Position numbers and translations under genes: made by a program. Below are positions 52,277-62,582 of a stretch of 64,000 nucleotides of DNA, one piece after another. Every line of letters starts with the position of its first letter. Positions within the stretch are counted from its first letter, which is position 1. The DNA is from Novosphingobium sp. G106 (lineage in GTDB: Bacteria; Pseudomonadota; Alphaproteobacteria; Sphingomonadales; Sphingomonadaceae). The notes under the pieces are model-generated. The model did no database searches. It was not told where the DNA came from and saw nothing but the letters and a program-made list of their open reading frames with translations. The stretch spans positions 5,150,001 to 5,214,000 of the forward strand of contig NZ_JAHOOZ010000001.1 of NCBI RefSeq assembly GCF_019075875.1, read 5' to 3'.

Positions 52277-53521
52277 CTAGGCCACGACCTTCAGTCGCGC
52301 CTTGTCGTGGCGGGCGATCCATTCCTCGACGACCGGGGCGATGCGGGTGCGCCATTTGCTGCCGTTGAAGATGCCATAGTGGCCCACCTCGGCGGCGAGG
52401 TGGTACTTCTTGCGGCTGTCCGACAGCGAGGTCGCGAGCGTCAGCGCGGCCTTGGTCTGGCCGATGCCCGAGATGTCGTCGTTCTCGCCTTCGACCGCTA
52501 GGATGGCCGTATCGCGGATCGCGCCGAGATCGACGCGCTGGCCGCGGTGGACGAGCTCGCCCTTGGGAAGCGAATGGCGCTGGAACACGTGCTCGACCGT
52601 CTGCAGGTAGAATTCCGCGGTCATGTCGCATACCGAACGGTACTCGTCGTAGAAGGCCTTCGAGGCATCGGCGCTCTCGCCGTCGCCCGCCACCAGCTGC
52701 TCGAACATCTGATAGTGGCTCTTCATGTGCAGTTCGATGTTCTGCCACATGAAGCCGGCGAGTTGGAGGAAGCCCGGATAGACCTTGCGGCCTTCGCCCG
52801 GATAGAGCGCCGGCACCGTGGCGATGAGGTTGTTCTGGAACCAGCTCAGCGGATTGCCCGTCGCCGTGGCATTGACCTGGGTGGGGGCTTCGCGCGTGTC
52901 GATCGGGCCGCCCATCATGGTCAGCGTCGCCGGGCGGCAGGGATGCTCGGCCGCGCCCATCAGCGCGGTCGCGGCGAGTGCGGGGACCGAAGGCTGGCAG
53001 ACCGCGATGACGTGAGTGTTCGGGCCGGTGAACTCGAGGAAATCGATCACATAGTCGATGTAGTCGTCAAGATCGAAGCTGCCGGCCTCGACCGGTACCA
53101 TCTTCGCATCGGCCCAGTCGGTGATGTAGACCGTCGCGCGCTCGACCATCCGCGCCACCGTGCCGCGTAGCAGCGTGGCGTAGTGCCCGCTCATCGGCGC
53201 GACGATCAGGACCTTGGGCGCGTCGGGCAAAAGTCCGTCATGGGTGAAACGCAGCAGGTTGCCGAAGGGACGGTGCAGGACGATCGCCTCGGTGACCGAA
53301 TGGACCGCGCCGTCGATGCTCACGCTCTCGATATCGAAGGCAGGCTTGCCGCGCGGCGCCGCGGCATGGGCGAAGACGTCGAGCGCCGAGCCCATCACCG
53401 GGCCAAGGCCGAGCCAGGACAGCGGCGAGGCGCGGCTCGAAAGCAGCTCCGAAGTGAGCGACGCCCAGACGCTTGCCCCCGTCAGCATGGCGCGCTGCAA
53501 CTCGTAGGCCTTGTAGAGCAA
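52277..53521 (-). CDS. phaZ: Intracellular polyhydroxyalkanoate depolymerase
   Basis: 414 residues from TTG 53521, chosen because AGGAG lies 7 bases upstream and the family begins M-L-Y-K-A-Y-E-L-Q; the open frame continues upstream without homology. Alpha/beta hydrolase: PKVLIVAPMSGHYATLLRGT, ADAKMVPVEAGSFDLDDYID, nucleophile Cys in VIAVCQPSVPALAAT, Asp in AVEGENDDISG and His in VGHYGIFNG. It degrades stored PHA granules. No synthase gene is in the window. Confidence 0.93.
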   Translation of the reverse strand: MLYKAYELQRAMLTGASVWASLTSELLSSRASPLSWLGLGPVMGSALDVFAHAAAPRGKPAFDIESVSIDGAVHSVTEAIVLHRPFGNLLRFTHDGLLPDAPKVLIVAPMSGHYATLLRGTVARMVERATVYITDWADAKMVPVEAGSFDLDDYIDYVIDFLEFTGPNTHVIAVCQPSVPALAATALMGAAEHPCRPATLTMMGGPIDTREAPTQVNATATGNPLSWFQNNLIATVPALYPGEGRKVYPGFLQLAGFMWQNIELHMKSHYQMFEQLVAGDGESADASKAFYDEYRSVCDMTAEFYLQTVEHVFQRHSLPKGELVHRGQRVDLGAIRDTAILAVEGENDDISGIGQTKAALTLATSLSDSRKKYHLAAEVGHYGIFNGSKWRTRIAPVVEEWIARHDKARLKVVA

Positions 53522-53677
53522 TGGTCGACTCCTGCGTATTTGCGTGCAATTTGGGCGTGAACCAATGATTGTGCAATGCGGCATTTATTCATTGCGTTGC
53601 ACAATATCGCAACCGACCGGTGCAGAGCCCCGCGCACACGCTTTCCCTCGGACCGGACAGGTTGTAAGGGGCGCGCG

Positions 53678-55519
<1,842 letters not shown>

Positions 55520-55579
55520 CCTTTCGCTGGCCGGTCGGGCCGGTTTAAGCTGAGTCGTATGCCTGAACAGGGAGCCCTC

Positions 55580-57724
55580 ATGCGCCGTATCCTTGCCGCC
55601 GCCGCCGTTTCGATCCTGGCACTCTCCACGCCGCTCCTTGCCCAGCCCCTGCAACCCCAGACGCCGTTGCCGATGCCGCAGGCGACCGCGCCGGCACCCG
55701 CTGCCGGTGAATGGGGCAATTTCGGCATCCAGACCCAGTGGATCGACACGGCCGCCAAGCCCGGCGACGATTTCAACCGTTACGTCAACGGCAAATGGCT
55801 CGACGTCACCCAGATCCCGGCCGACAAGACGCGGATCGGATCGTTCATCACTTTGCGCGACCTGTCCGAGGACCGGCTCCACGCCATCCTCAACGAATTG
55901 GTCGCGAGCAATCCCGCGCCGGGCAGCTCGCAGGCGCGCGTCGCCGATGCCTACAAGGCGTTCATGAACACCGACGCGATCAATGCGGCGGGCCTCTACC
56001 CGGCCAAGGCGACGCTCGATCGCATCGCCGCGGCGGCGACCGTCGACGATCTCCTCGTCCTGTTCGCCGCGCCGGGACTCCAGGCACCGATCGGTATCGG
56101 TGTCGACGCTGACGAGAAGCAGAGCGACCGCTATGCGCTCTACCTGGGGCAGGGCGGGCTCGGCCTGCCCGACCGTGACTACTACCTGCAGGATACGCCC
56201 AAGTTCCGCGATATCCGGGCGAAATACCTCGACTATCTGACGTTCATGCTCGGCAAGGCGGGCTATGCCGACCCGCGCACCTCAGCGCAGGCGGTCTTCG
56301 ACCTCGAGACCGTGATGGCGCGCGAGTCCTGGGACCGCGGGCTCGGCCGTAACCGCGATCTCACCTACAACAAGCTGACCTTGGCCGAACTGGAAGCGCT
56401 CGCCCCGGCGGGCATGATGCGCAAGTTCCTGACCGATGTCGGCGCCGGCGCGGCGACCGAAGTAATCGTCCCGCAGATGCCGCCGACGGCGGAGGAACTC
56501 GCCGCGGCGAAATATACACCCGAGATGGCGGCCAAGCTCGGCGGCGGCGTCCCGGCGTCGATCAAGCTGATCACCACAACGCCGATTGCCACCTGGAAGG
56601 CCTACCTCGCCGCCCATTTCATCAGCGATATGGCCTCAGTCCTGCCTAAGGAGATCGACGACGCGCAGTTCGCTTTCTTCGGCACCTTGCTCGGCGGCCA
56701 GCAGGTCCAGCGCGTGCGGTGGCGGCGCGGCATCGGCGCGGTCGAGGGCGAGGTCGGCGAACTGCTCGGCCAGATCTACGCGCAGCGCTTCTTCCCGCCG
56801 GCAAACCAGGCGGCGATGAACGATCTCGTCGCCAATTTGCGCAAGGCGATGGCTGCCAATCTCGCCCAACTTCCCTGGATGGGCCCTGAGACGCGCCAGC
56901 AGGCCGAGGCCAAGCTCGCGGCCTTCACTCCGAAGATCGGCGCGCCGGTCACCTACAAGACCTACGATGGCCTCGCGATCGACGCGACCAAGCCGCTCGA
57001 CAACAAGCTCGCCGCGGCCAAGTGGGACACGGATTTCCGCCTCGCGCGGATCGGCAAGCCGGTCGACAAGACCGAATGGTTCATGTTGCCGCAGACGGTG
57101 AACGCCTACTACAACCCGACTTTCAACGAGATCGTCTTCCCCGCCGCGATCCTGCAGCCGCCGTTCTTCAACCTGGCGGCCGATCCGGCGGTCAACTACG
57201 GCGCGATCGGCGCGGTGATCGGCCACGAGATGGGCCACGGCTTCGACGACCAAGGCGCCAAGTCCGACGGCGCGGGCAATCTGCGCGACTGGTGGACGCC
57301 GCAGGACAAGGCGGCCTTCGAGGCGCTGACCAGCAAGCTCGTCGGCCAGTACAACGAATTCTGTCCGTTCGATGCCGGCAAGACCTGCGTCAATGGCCAG
57401 CTGACCCTGGGCGAGAATATCGGCGACCTCGGCGGGCTCAGCCTCGCCTACCGGGCCTACAAGCTCTCGCTTAACGGCAAGGAGTCGCCGGTGATTGACG
57501 GCTATACCGGCGATCAGCGCTTCTTCCTGGCTTTCGCGCAAATCTGGCGCGGTCTGGTGCGCGAACCGCTGGCGCGCCAGTTCCTCGTCACCGATCCACA
57601 CTCGCCGCCCGAATACCGGGTCAACGGGATCGTCCGCAATTTCGACGAATGGTACCGCGCGTTCAACGTCCAGCCGACCGACAAGCTCTACCTCCCGCCC
57701 GAGAAGCGCGTGCGAATCTGGTGA
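55580..57724 (+). CDS. M13-family metallopeptidase (neprilysin-like)
   Basis: 714 residues from ATG 55580 with GGGAG upstream; ATG 55559 lies before the site. Signal peptide RRILAAAAVSILALSTPLLA. Peptidase M13 body: PGDDFNRYVNGKWLDVTQIP, NAYYNPTFNEIVFPAAILQP, zinc motif IGHEMGHGFDDQGAKSDGAG, and ENIGDLGGLSLAYRAYK with the third ligand Glu. C-terminal PEKRVRIW is typical. It is an exported oligopeptidase; all zinc ligands are present. Confidence 0.96.
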   Translation: MRRILAAAAVSILALSTPLLAQPLQPQTPLPMPQATAPAPAAGEWGNFGIQTQWIDTAAKPGDDFNRYVNGKWLDVTQIPADKTRIGSFITLRDLSEDRLHAILNELVASNPAPGSSQARVADAYKAFMNTDAINAAGLYPAKATLDRIAAAATVDDLLVLFAAPGLQAPIGIGVDADEKQSDRYALYLGQGGLGLPDRDYYLQDTPKFRDIRAKYLDYLTFMLGKAGYADPRTSAQAVFDLETVMARESWDRGLGRNRDLTYNKLTLAELEALAPAGMMRKFLTDVGAGAATEVIVPQMPPTAEELAAAKYTPEMAAKLGGGVPASIKLITTTPIATWKAYLAAHFISDMASVLPKEIDDAQFAFFGTLLGGQQVQRVRWRRGIGAVEGEVGELLGQIYAQRFFPPANQAAMNDLVANLRKAMAANLAQLPWMGPETRQQAEAKLAAFTPKIGAPVTYKTYDGLAIDATKPLDNKLAAAKWDTDFRLARIGKPVDKTEWFMLPQTVNAYYNPTFNEIVFPAAILQPPFFNLAADPAVNYGAIGAVIGHEMGHGFDDQGAKSDGAGNLRDWWTPQDKAAFEALTSKLVGQYNEFCPFDAGKTCVNGQLTLGENIGDLGGLSLAYRAYKLSLNGKESPVIDGYTGDQRFFLAFAQIWRGLVREPLARQFLVTDPHSPPEYRVNGIVRNFDEWYRAFNVQPTDKLYLPPEKRVRIW

Positions 57725-57819
57725 GCATCGCGTCGTTCCGCGGCGAACCAGGGACAGCGGTGGTACATGACCATCTTGAAACTTGACTTGGTCGCCCGGT
57801 CCGCCATCACCCCACGCCC

Positions 57820-58632
57820 ATGGACCTGACCTTTACCGCGATCCTCCTCGGCATTGTCGAGGGCGTCACCGAATTCCTTCCCGTCTCCTCGACCGGCCAC
57901 CTGATCCTCGCTTCGGAGATCTTCGGCTACGACGCCGAGACCTGGAAGGTGTTCAACGTCGTCATCCAGCTCGGCGCGATCCTGGCGGTGGTCGTGCAGT
58001 ACTGGCGTACCTTCTGGGCGGTTGGCATGGGGCTTCTGCGGCTGCAGCCGATGAGTATCGCCTTCGTGCGCAACCTGCTGATTGCCTTCCTGCCGTCGGC
58101 GGTACTGGGCCTGGCGCTCAAGAAGTACATCGACGTGATGCTCGGTACCCCGATAATCGTCGGCTGGGCGCTAATTCTGGGCGGTATCGCTATCCTCGCG
58201 GTCGAGCGCTGGTCGAAGCAGGGTCCGGCCACGGGCGTGGCGCAGCTTCCCGCCAAGCAGGCGCTGGGTGTCGGCCTGTTCCAGTGCATCGCCATGATCC
58301 CCGGCGTCAGCCGCTCGGGCGCGACGATCATGGGCGCGCTGGCCATGGGCATCGAGCGGCGCACGGCCGCCGAATTCAGCTTCTTCCTGGCCGTGCCGAC
58401 GATGATGGGCGCGACCACGCTCGAGCTCTGGGACAACCGCCACGCGCTTGCCGGCGGGCTGGGGCCGGTCGGCTGGAACGAGATCGCCATCGGCTTCGTT
58501 GTCTCGTTCATCGTCGCGCTGGTAGTGATCAAGGCCTTTGTCGCTTTCGTCAGCCGTTCGGGCTTCGCGCCGTTCGCCTGGTATCGTATCGTCGCCGGCA
58601 TTGCGGCAGTCGTGCTGCTGAGCATGAGGTAA
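57820..58632 (+). CDS. uppP: Undecaprenyl-diphosphatase
   Basis: 270 residues. BacA/UppP signatures: GIVEGVTEFLPVSSTGHLIL and CIAMIPGVSRSGATIMGALA, with the catalytic Glu, Ser, His and Arg, in an 8-span protein. It recycles undecaprenyl pyrophosphate for peptidoglycan and polysaccharide export; overexpression gives bacitracin resistance. Start ATG 57820 fits. Followed by ppk2 after 6 bases. Confidence 0.97.
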   Translation: MDLTFTAILLGIVEGVTEFLPVSSTGHLILASEIFGYDAETWKVFNVVIQLGAILAVVVQYWRTFWAVGMGLLRLQPMSIAFVRNLLIAFLPSAVLGLALKKYIDVMLGTPIIVGWALILGGIAILAVERWSKQGPATGVAQLPAKQALGVGLFQCIAMIPGVSRSGATIMGALAMGIERRTAAEFSFFLAVPTMMGATTLELWDNRHALAGGLGPVGWNEIAIGFVVSFIVALVVIKAFVAFVSRSGFAPFAWYRIVAGIAAVVLLSMR

Positions 58633-58638
58633 GACGAC

Positions 58639-59427
58639 ATGAGCAGGCTCAAGGGAAAGAAGTACCGCGAACTGCTCGAACCGCTCGAAGAAGAGCTCGT
58701 CGCCATGGCGCGCTGGGCCGAGGCGACCGGCGCGCGCATCCTGGTATTGTTCGAGGGTCGTGACACCGCGGGCAAGGGCGGCGCGATCAACGCCATCGCC
58801 AGCCATCTCAACTCACGCCAGTGCCACGTCGTAGCTCTTGCCAAGCCGAGCGACGCCGAGAAGGGCCAGTGGTATTTCCAGCGCTATGTCGAGCACCTGC
58901 CGACCAAGGGCGAGATCGTGCTGTTCGACCGTTCCTGGTACAATCGCGCCGGGGTCGAGAAGGTCATGGGCTTCGCTACCGAGAAGGAGGTCGACGCCTT
59001 CCTCGATGCGGTGCCGAAGTTCGAGAAGCTGCTGACCGACGACGGCATCCTGCTGTTCAAGTACTGGCTGGCCTGCGACCAGGAAGAGCAGGAGGAACGC
59101 CTGCGCGAGCGCGCCGAGGATCCGCTCAAGCGCTGGAAGCTCTCGCCGATCGATCTCACCGCGCGCGAGAAGTACGACGACTACACCAAGGCGCGTGAGG
59201 CGATGCTCAAGGCGACGAATACCAAGCATGCGCCCTGGACTCTGGTCGATTTCAACGACCAGCATCGCGGCCGCCTGACCGTGATCCGTGATTTACTCGA
59301 CCGGCTGCCCGAGTTTCGCGTCGATGCGCCTGAGGTCGAGTTTATGCCGCTGGGGCACGAGCCGCATCAGGAAAAATTCGGCGAGATGAAGCCGATCAAG
59401 TCCTTCAAGACCGACGGCGAGGACTGA
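58639..59427 (+). CDS. ppk2: Polyphosphate kinase 2
   Basis: 262 residues. Walker A-like FEGRDTAGKGGAINAIASHL, lid and Walker B region VLFDRSWYNRAGVEKVMGFA, and RRAEDPLKRWKLSPIDLTAR-like loop (RERAEDPLKRWKLSPIDLTA). Single-domain class of PPK2. It uses polyphosphate to phosphorylate nucleoside diphosphates (or the reverse). Co-transcribed with uppP, both dealing with phosphate-rich anions. Confidence 0.94.
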   Translation: MSRLKGKKYRELLEPLEEELVAMARWAEATGARILVLFEGRDTAGKGGAINAIASHLNSRQCHVVALAKPSDAEKGQWYFQRYVEHLPTKGEIVLFDRSWYNRAGVEKVMGFATEKEVDAFLDAVPKFEKLLTDDGILLFKYWLACDQEEQEERLRERAEDPLKRWKLSPIDLTAREKYDDYTKAREAMLKATNTKHAPWTLVDFNDQHRGRLTVIRDLLDRLPEFRVDAPEVEFMPLGHEPHQEKFGEMKPIKSFKTDGED

Positions 59428-59528
59428 GGGCAAAGGATTCAAGATTGCCGGACGTTAATCCGGGCGACATTGCCGGTTGATGTGGGCCGGTTCACTCGAC
59501 GGAATCGCGTTCCAACGGAGAATTTTCG

Positions 59529-60320
59529 GTGCTGACAATCCTGTTCACGGTCATGGCGGCGCAAGCGCTTCCTGCTGCCCCGCTGCCGGCCAGGCCCGAA
59601 ACGCCGCCCGCCGAACCTGCCACGCAGCACGTCGGGCGCCCGCAGGTCTTCATCGCGCCGTCTGGCGAGACCTTCCGCGCGCCTGCGGGCGAGCCCTATC
59701 CGGTCGCGCGCTGGTTCGCCGGAGCCGACGCCAATCATGACGGCAAGCTCACCGAAGCCGAGTTCGAAGCCGATTTCATGCGCTATTTCAATTCGCTCGA
59801 CCTCGATCACGACGGCGTGGTCGATAGCACCGAGTTGGAGCGTTACGAGCAGTCGACGCCCGAGCTCCACACCGGCGCCTTCGCCGTGGACTCCTACGAT
59901 GCCGGCGGCGGCGAGGACGAGAACGGCGAGAAGCGCGCGCGCAGCCTGGGCAGCTACATGGGCGCGAACAGTCCGCAGGGCGCGGGCCGTTTCGACCTGC
60001 TGCGGATACCCGAGCCGGTGGCGTCGATGGACGTCACGCTGAAAGGGCGGGTCAACCGCCAGGAGGCCCAGGACGCGGCCGAATATCGCTTCTCGCTGCT
60101 CGATGACCAGCATCGCGGCTATCTGGCGCTCGCCGACCTGCCGGAGACTTTCGCGCAGACGCATCATGGCGGCGGTGGCCATGGCGGCCACGGCGGCAAA
60201 GGCGGCGGCCGGCACGGCGGCGGCCACGGCCGCGGCATGGGCGGAGGTTTCGGCGGCGGCGCCGGCGGCGGCATGAGTGGCGGCGGCATGGGCGGTGATC
60301 CCGGCGCATCCGGCTACTGA
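59529..60320 (+). CDS. EF-hand protein with a Gly/His-rich tail
   Basis: 263 residues from GTG 59529. A short hydrophobic start (MLTILFTVMAAQALPAAPLP) looks like a signal peptide. Two EF-hand loops: DANHDGKLTEAE (about 68-79) and DLDHDGVVDSTE (about 91-102); a third, degenerate one may lie near LLDDQHRGYLAL. The last 50 residues are almost only Gly, His and Met (HGGHGGKGGGRHGGG and so on), a possible metal-binding or surface segment. Related EF-hand proteins are common in sphingomonads; function unknown. Confidence 0.82.
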   Translation: MLTILFTVMAAQALPAAPLPARPETPPAEPATQHVGRPQVFIAPSGETFRAPAGEPYPVARWFAGADANHDGKLTEAEFEADFMRYFNSLDLDHDGVVDSTELERYEQSTPELHTGAFAVDSYDAGGGEDENGEKRARSLGSYMGANSPQGAGRFDLLRIPEPVASMDVTLKGRVNRQEAQDAAEYRFSLLDDQHRGYLALADLPETFAQTHHGGGGHGGHGGKGGGRHGGGHGRGMGGGFGGGAGGGMSGGGMGGDPGASGY

Positions 60321-60346
60321 CACGATTCCCGAGCCAGCACTGAGCC

Positions 60347-61108
60347 ATGGCCACCGTCTATCGCTATCGTCCTTCGCTTGCCGACCGGCTGACCGCGATC
60401 GTCCTCGCGCTGGCCATCTGCGCGCTGATCGTCCTGATGCTGATCCGCATGGGCCTGTTCGTGCCGCCGACCGGCGTGGTCGAGAAGCTGACCGCGATCT
60501 CCCTGAAGCCGCAGGGGACCGAACACAGCGAGAAGGCCGCGGCGGCCAAGGCGCCGGAGCGGCAGGAACGTCAGGCGACTGTCCAGCCCAAGGTCACGCC
60601 ACATGTCCAACCGCGGCCGGTAACCCCCGTGACGGTGCCCTGGATACCGCTATCGCGCGAGCAGTTCGCTGCGTCGGACATTTCCAAGCTCGGGAAACCA
60701 GCCGATGCGAGCAATCAGAACAGCGCCAAGAGCGGGAGCACCTACGGACCTGGCGAGGGGCCGGGCGGGTCGACGCTCTACAACGTCGCCTGGTACCGCG
60801 AGCCGACCTATGCCGAGCTGGTGACCTACATGCCCCACAAGAACATCGACGAGGGCTGGGCCGATATCGCCTGCCGGATGATCGAGCACTACCATGTCGA
60901 GGACTGCCGCGAACTCGGCGAATCCCCGCGTGGTTCGGGCCTTGCGCGTGGCCTGCGGCAGGCAGCCTGGCAGTTCCTGGTCAAGCCGCCGCGGCTCGAC
61001 GGCAAGCCGCTGATCGGCACCTGGGTGCGGATCCACTACACGTTCAAGTCGTCGGGGTCGTCCGCGGCGACGAGCGAGATGCCGGAAGGCGGCGGGGACG
61101 CGAATTAG
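60347..61108 (+). CDS. Single-span protein resembling a TonB-like periplasmic protein
   Basis: 253 residues. One N-terminal span (RLTAIVLALAICALIVLMLI), a Pro/Lys/Gln-rich stretch (about 50-100), and a C-terminal soluble domain with AWYREPTYAELVTYMPHKNI and GLARGLRQAAWQFLVKPPRL, TWVRIHYTF. The plan (anchor, Pro-rich spacer, C-terminal domain) recalls TonB or its relatives, but no TonB motif is certain. Follows the EF-hand gene by 26 bases and is probably co-transcribed. Confidence 0.7.
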   Translation: MATVYRYRPSLADRLTAIVLALAICALIVLMLIRMGLFVPPTGVVEKLTAISLKPQGTEHSEKAAAAKAPERQERQATVQPKVTPHVQPRPVTPVTVPWIPLSREQFAASDISKLGKPADASNQNSAKSGSTYGPGEGPGGSTLYNVAWYREPTYAELVTYMPHKNIDEGWADIACRMIEHYHVEDCRELGESPRGSGLARGLRQAAWQFLVKPPRLDGKPLIGTWVRIHYTFKSSGSSAATSEMPEGGGDAN

Positions 61109-61162
61109 GTTGGCGGTCGAGTTGGGGTGTCCGGAAAGTCCGGTTTCAGGTACGAAATACGC

Positions 61163-61720
61163 CTAAGCAGTCCCATAATCCATGCTGCCAGGCTCGATCT
61201 TCAGTCTCTTGGGTCTGACAAGCCAAGCGCCGGTTAAAAATCCAAACGTGAGCAACCAGCAAATGATATGGTATGTAGGCCAATCACCATTCAACGAATG
61301 TATTACGTTGTTGGTGCCAGATGGCAGGCTGTAACAGTCAAACCACTCGCCGCGCCGTCTATAGAGCACGAAAATATCAGATGCTGGCAGCGCAAAGCCC
61401 TTTTCGGGCTGGGACGTCGAACACGCAACCGAGTTCCCTCCTACGCGATCCCCGCTGATCGAACTGACCCAGATAGCATCGTATCCTTGGCGAGAGGCCC
61501 AATGTTGTATTTGAGCCTCCGTAGGAAACGCCTTTCGCAGTCTATGGTACTCCATCACAAACGTGCCGGCGGCATGAAAACGCGCTGCATTTACCTTCAT
61601 GTAGGCACGTCCGCGGTCTAAACTGTCGTAGGCACCATAGCTCGCTAGGGCAGCCAGCCCTGCCAACAACACGAGCACCGCTACCGATATGCTCCGAAAT
61701 ATGGTGCCAGCTAGCCGCAT
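61163..61720 (-). CDS. Unknown membrane protein of lower GC
   Basis: 185 residues. N-terminal span (about 10-30), a soluble middle with two Cys, and a C-terminal span (HIICWLLTFGFLTGAWLV) followed by a basic end. No family recognised. Base composition is clearly less GC-rich than its neighbours (many AT-rich codons at 61230-61620), suggesting acquisition. Converges with the TonB-like gene. Confidence 0.6.
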   Translation of the reverse strand: MRLAGTIFRSISVAVLVLLAGLAALASYGAYDSLDRGRAYMKVNAARFHAAGTFVMEYHRLRKAFPTEAQIQHWASRQGYDAIWVSSISGDRVGGNSVACSTSQPEKGFALPASDIFVLYRRRGEWFDCYSLPSGTNNVIHSLNGDWPTYHIICWLLTFGFLTGAWLVRPKRLKIEPGSMDYGTA

Positions 61721-61756
61721 CGCTGCGTCGTAGTTCGAAACTCAGATGTCCGCTAT

Positions 61757-61788
61757 GCGGTCGTGCTTTAAAGTGTGTGGACGACCGC
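61757..61788. other. Hairpin between the unknown membrane gene and gntR
   Basis: Perfect 8-bp arms 61757-61764 and 61781-61788 with a 16-base A/T-rich centre. No T tract. It lies downstream of gntR and upstream of the unknown gene, so it is either a weak terminator or an operator. Confidence 0.45.
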
Positions 61789-61828
61789 TATGTCGGCGCA
61801 CCCGGCCGACTCGCCCTAACCTTCGGTC

Positions 61829-62563
61829 TTAGTCGAGCTTGCCGACGCGACCTTTGCGCGGGGCTTCGGCCACCGTACCACTTGCCGCTTCCGCTGCGAT
61901 CTGTTCCTCGACGTGGCGCCGCGCGTGGCGCAGGTGCTCGCGCATCGCGTGCTCGGCGGCCTGCGGGTCACGCGCTTCGAGGGCTGCGACGATCGCCTTG
62001 TGCTCCTGTAACACTTCCGCCGCGCGGCCGGGCTTGGCGCCCGATTTGTAGCGGTAGACGCGCAGCATGTAGTGCAGATCGCCGCCCAGCATGTGCGCCA
62101 GCCGCTCGTTGCCGCTGCCGCCGACGATGTGGAAGTGGAAGTCGAGGTTCTTGGCTTCCTGGTAGTAGCCCTTCTGCTCCTGGACGGCCTTCTGCTTCTC
62201 GTGGTCGTCGAGCATCTTCTTCAGCGCGGCGATCTCGGCATCGGGCATGTTGACCGCGGCAAGGCTGCAGGCGAGGCATTCGAGAGCCTCGCGCACCTGC
62301 AGTATCTCGTTGAGGTCCTTGAGGCTGAGCGCCGCGACGCGCACGCCGATGTTCGGCGTGCGCTCGAGCAGCTTGCGGCCTTCGAGCCGCCGGATGGCTT
62401 CGCGCAAGGGCCCGCGGCTGACGCCCAGCGAGGTCGCCAGCGCCTGTTCGCTGAGGCGGCTGCCGGGCGCCAGCTGGCCCGAGATGATAGCCGCCTCGAT
62501 CCGCTCGGCGACCACGTCGACGAGCGATTGAGCCTGCACCTTGTTGTCGAGAAGTCCCGCCAT
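61829..62563 (-). CDS. GntR-family (FadR subfamily) regulator
   Basis: 244 residues. Winged helix at about 10-75: VVAERIEAAIISGQLAPGSR, LSEQALATSLGVSRGPLREA, IRRLEGRKLLERTPNIGVRV. The FCD domain follows (about 90-215), with metal-binding Asp and His in LDFHFHIV and HRAIV-like EHKAIVAALEARD. It probably responds to a carboxylic acid and controls the adjoining flavoprotein gene, which lies 19 bases upstream on the same strand. Confidence 0.92.
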   Translation of the reverse strand: MAGLLDNKVQAQSLVDVVAERIEAAIISGQLAPGSRLSEQALATSLGVSRGPLREAIRRLEGRKLLERTPNIGVRVAALSLKDLNEILQVREALECLACSLAAVNMPDAEIAALKKMLDDHEKQKAVQEQKGYYQEAKNLDFHFHIVGGSGNERLAHMLGGDLHYMLRVYRYKSGAKPGRAAEVLQEHKAIVAALEARDPQAAEHAMREHLRHARRHVEEQIAAEAASGTVAEAPRKGRVGKLD

Positions 62564-62582
62564 GCGGCTCCTTTAGACTGGG

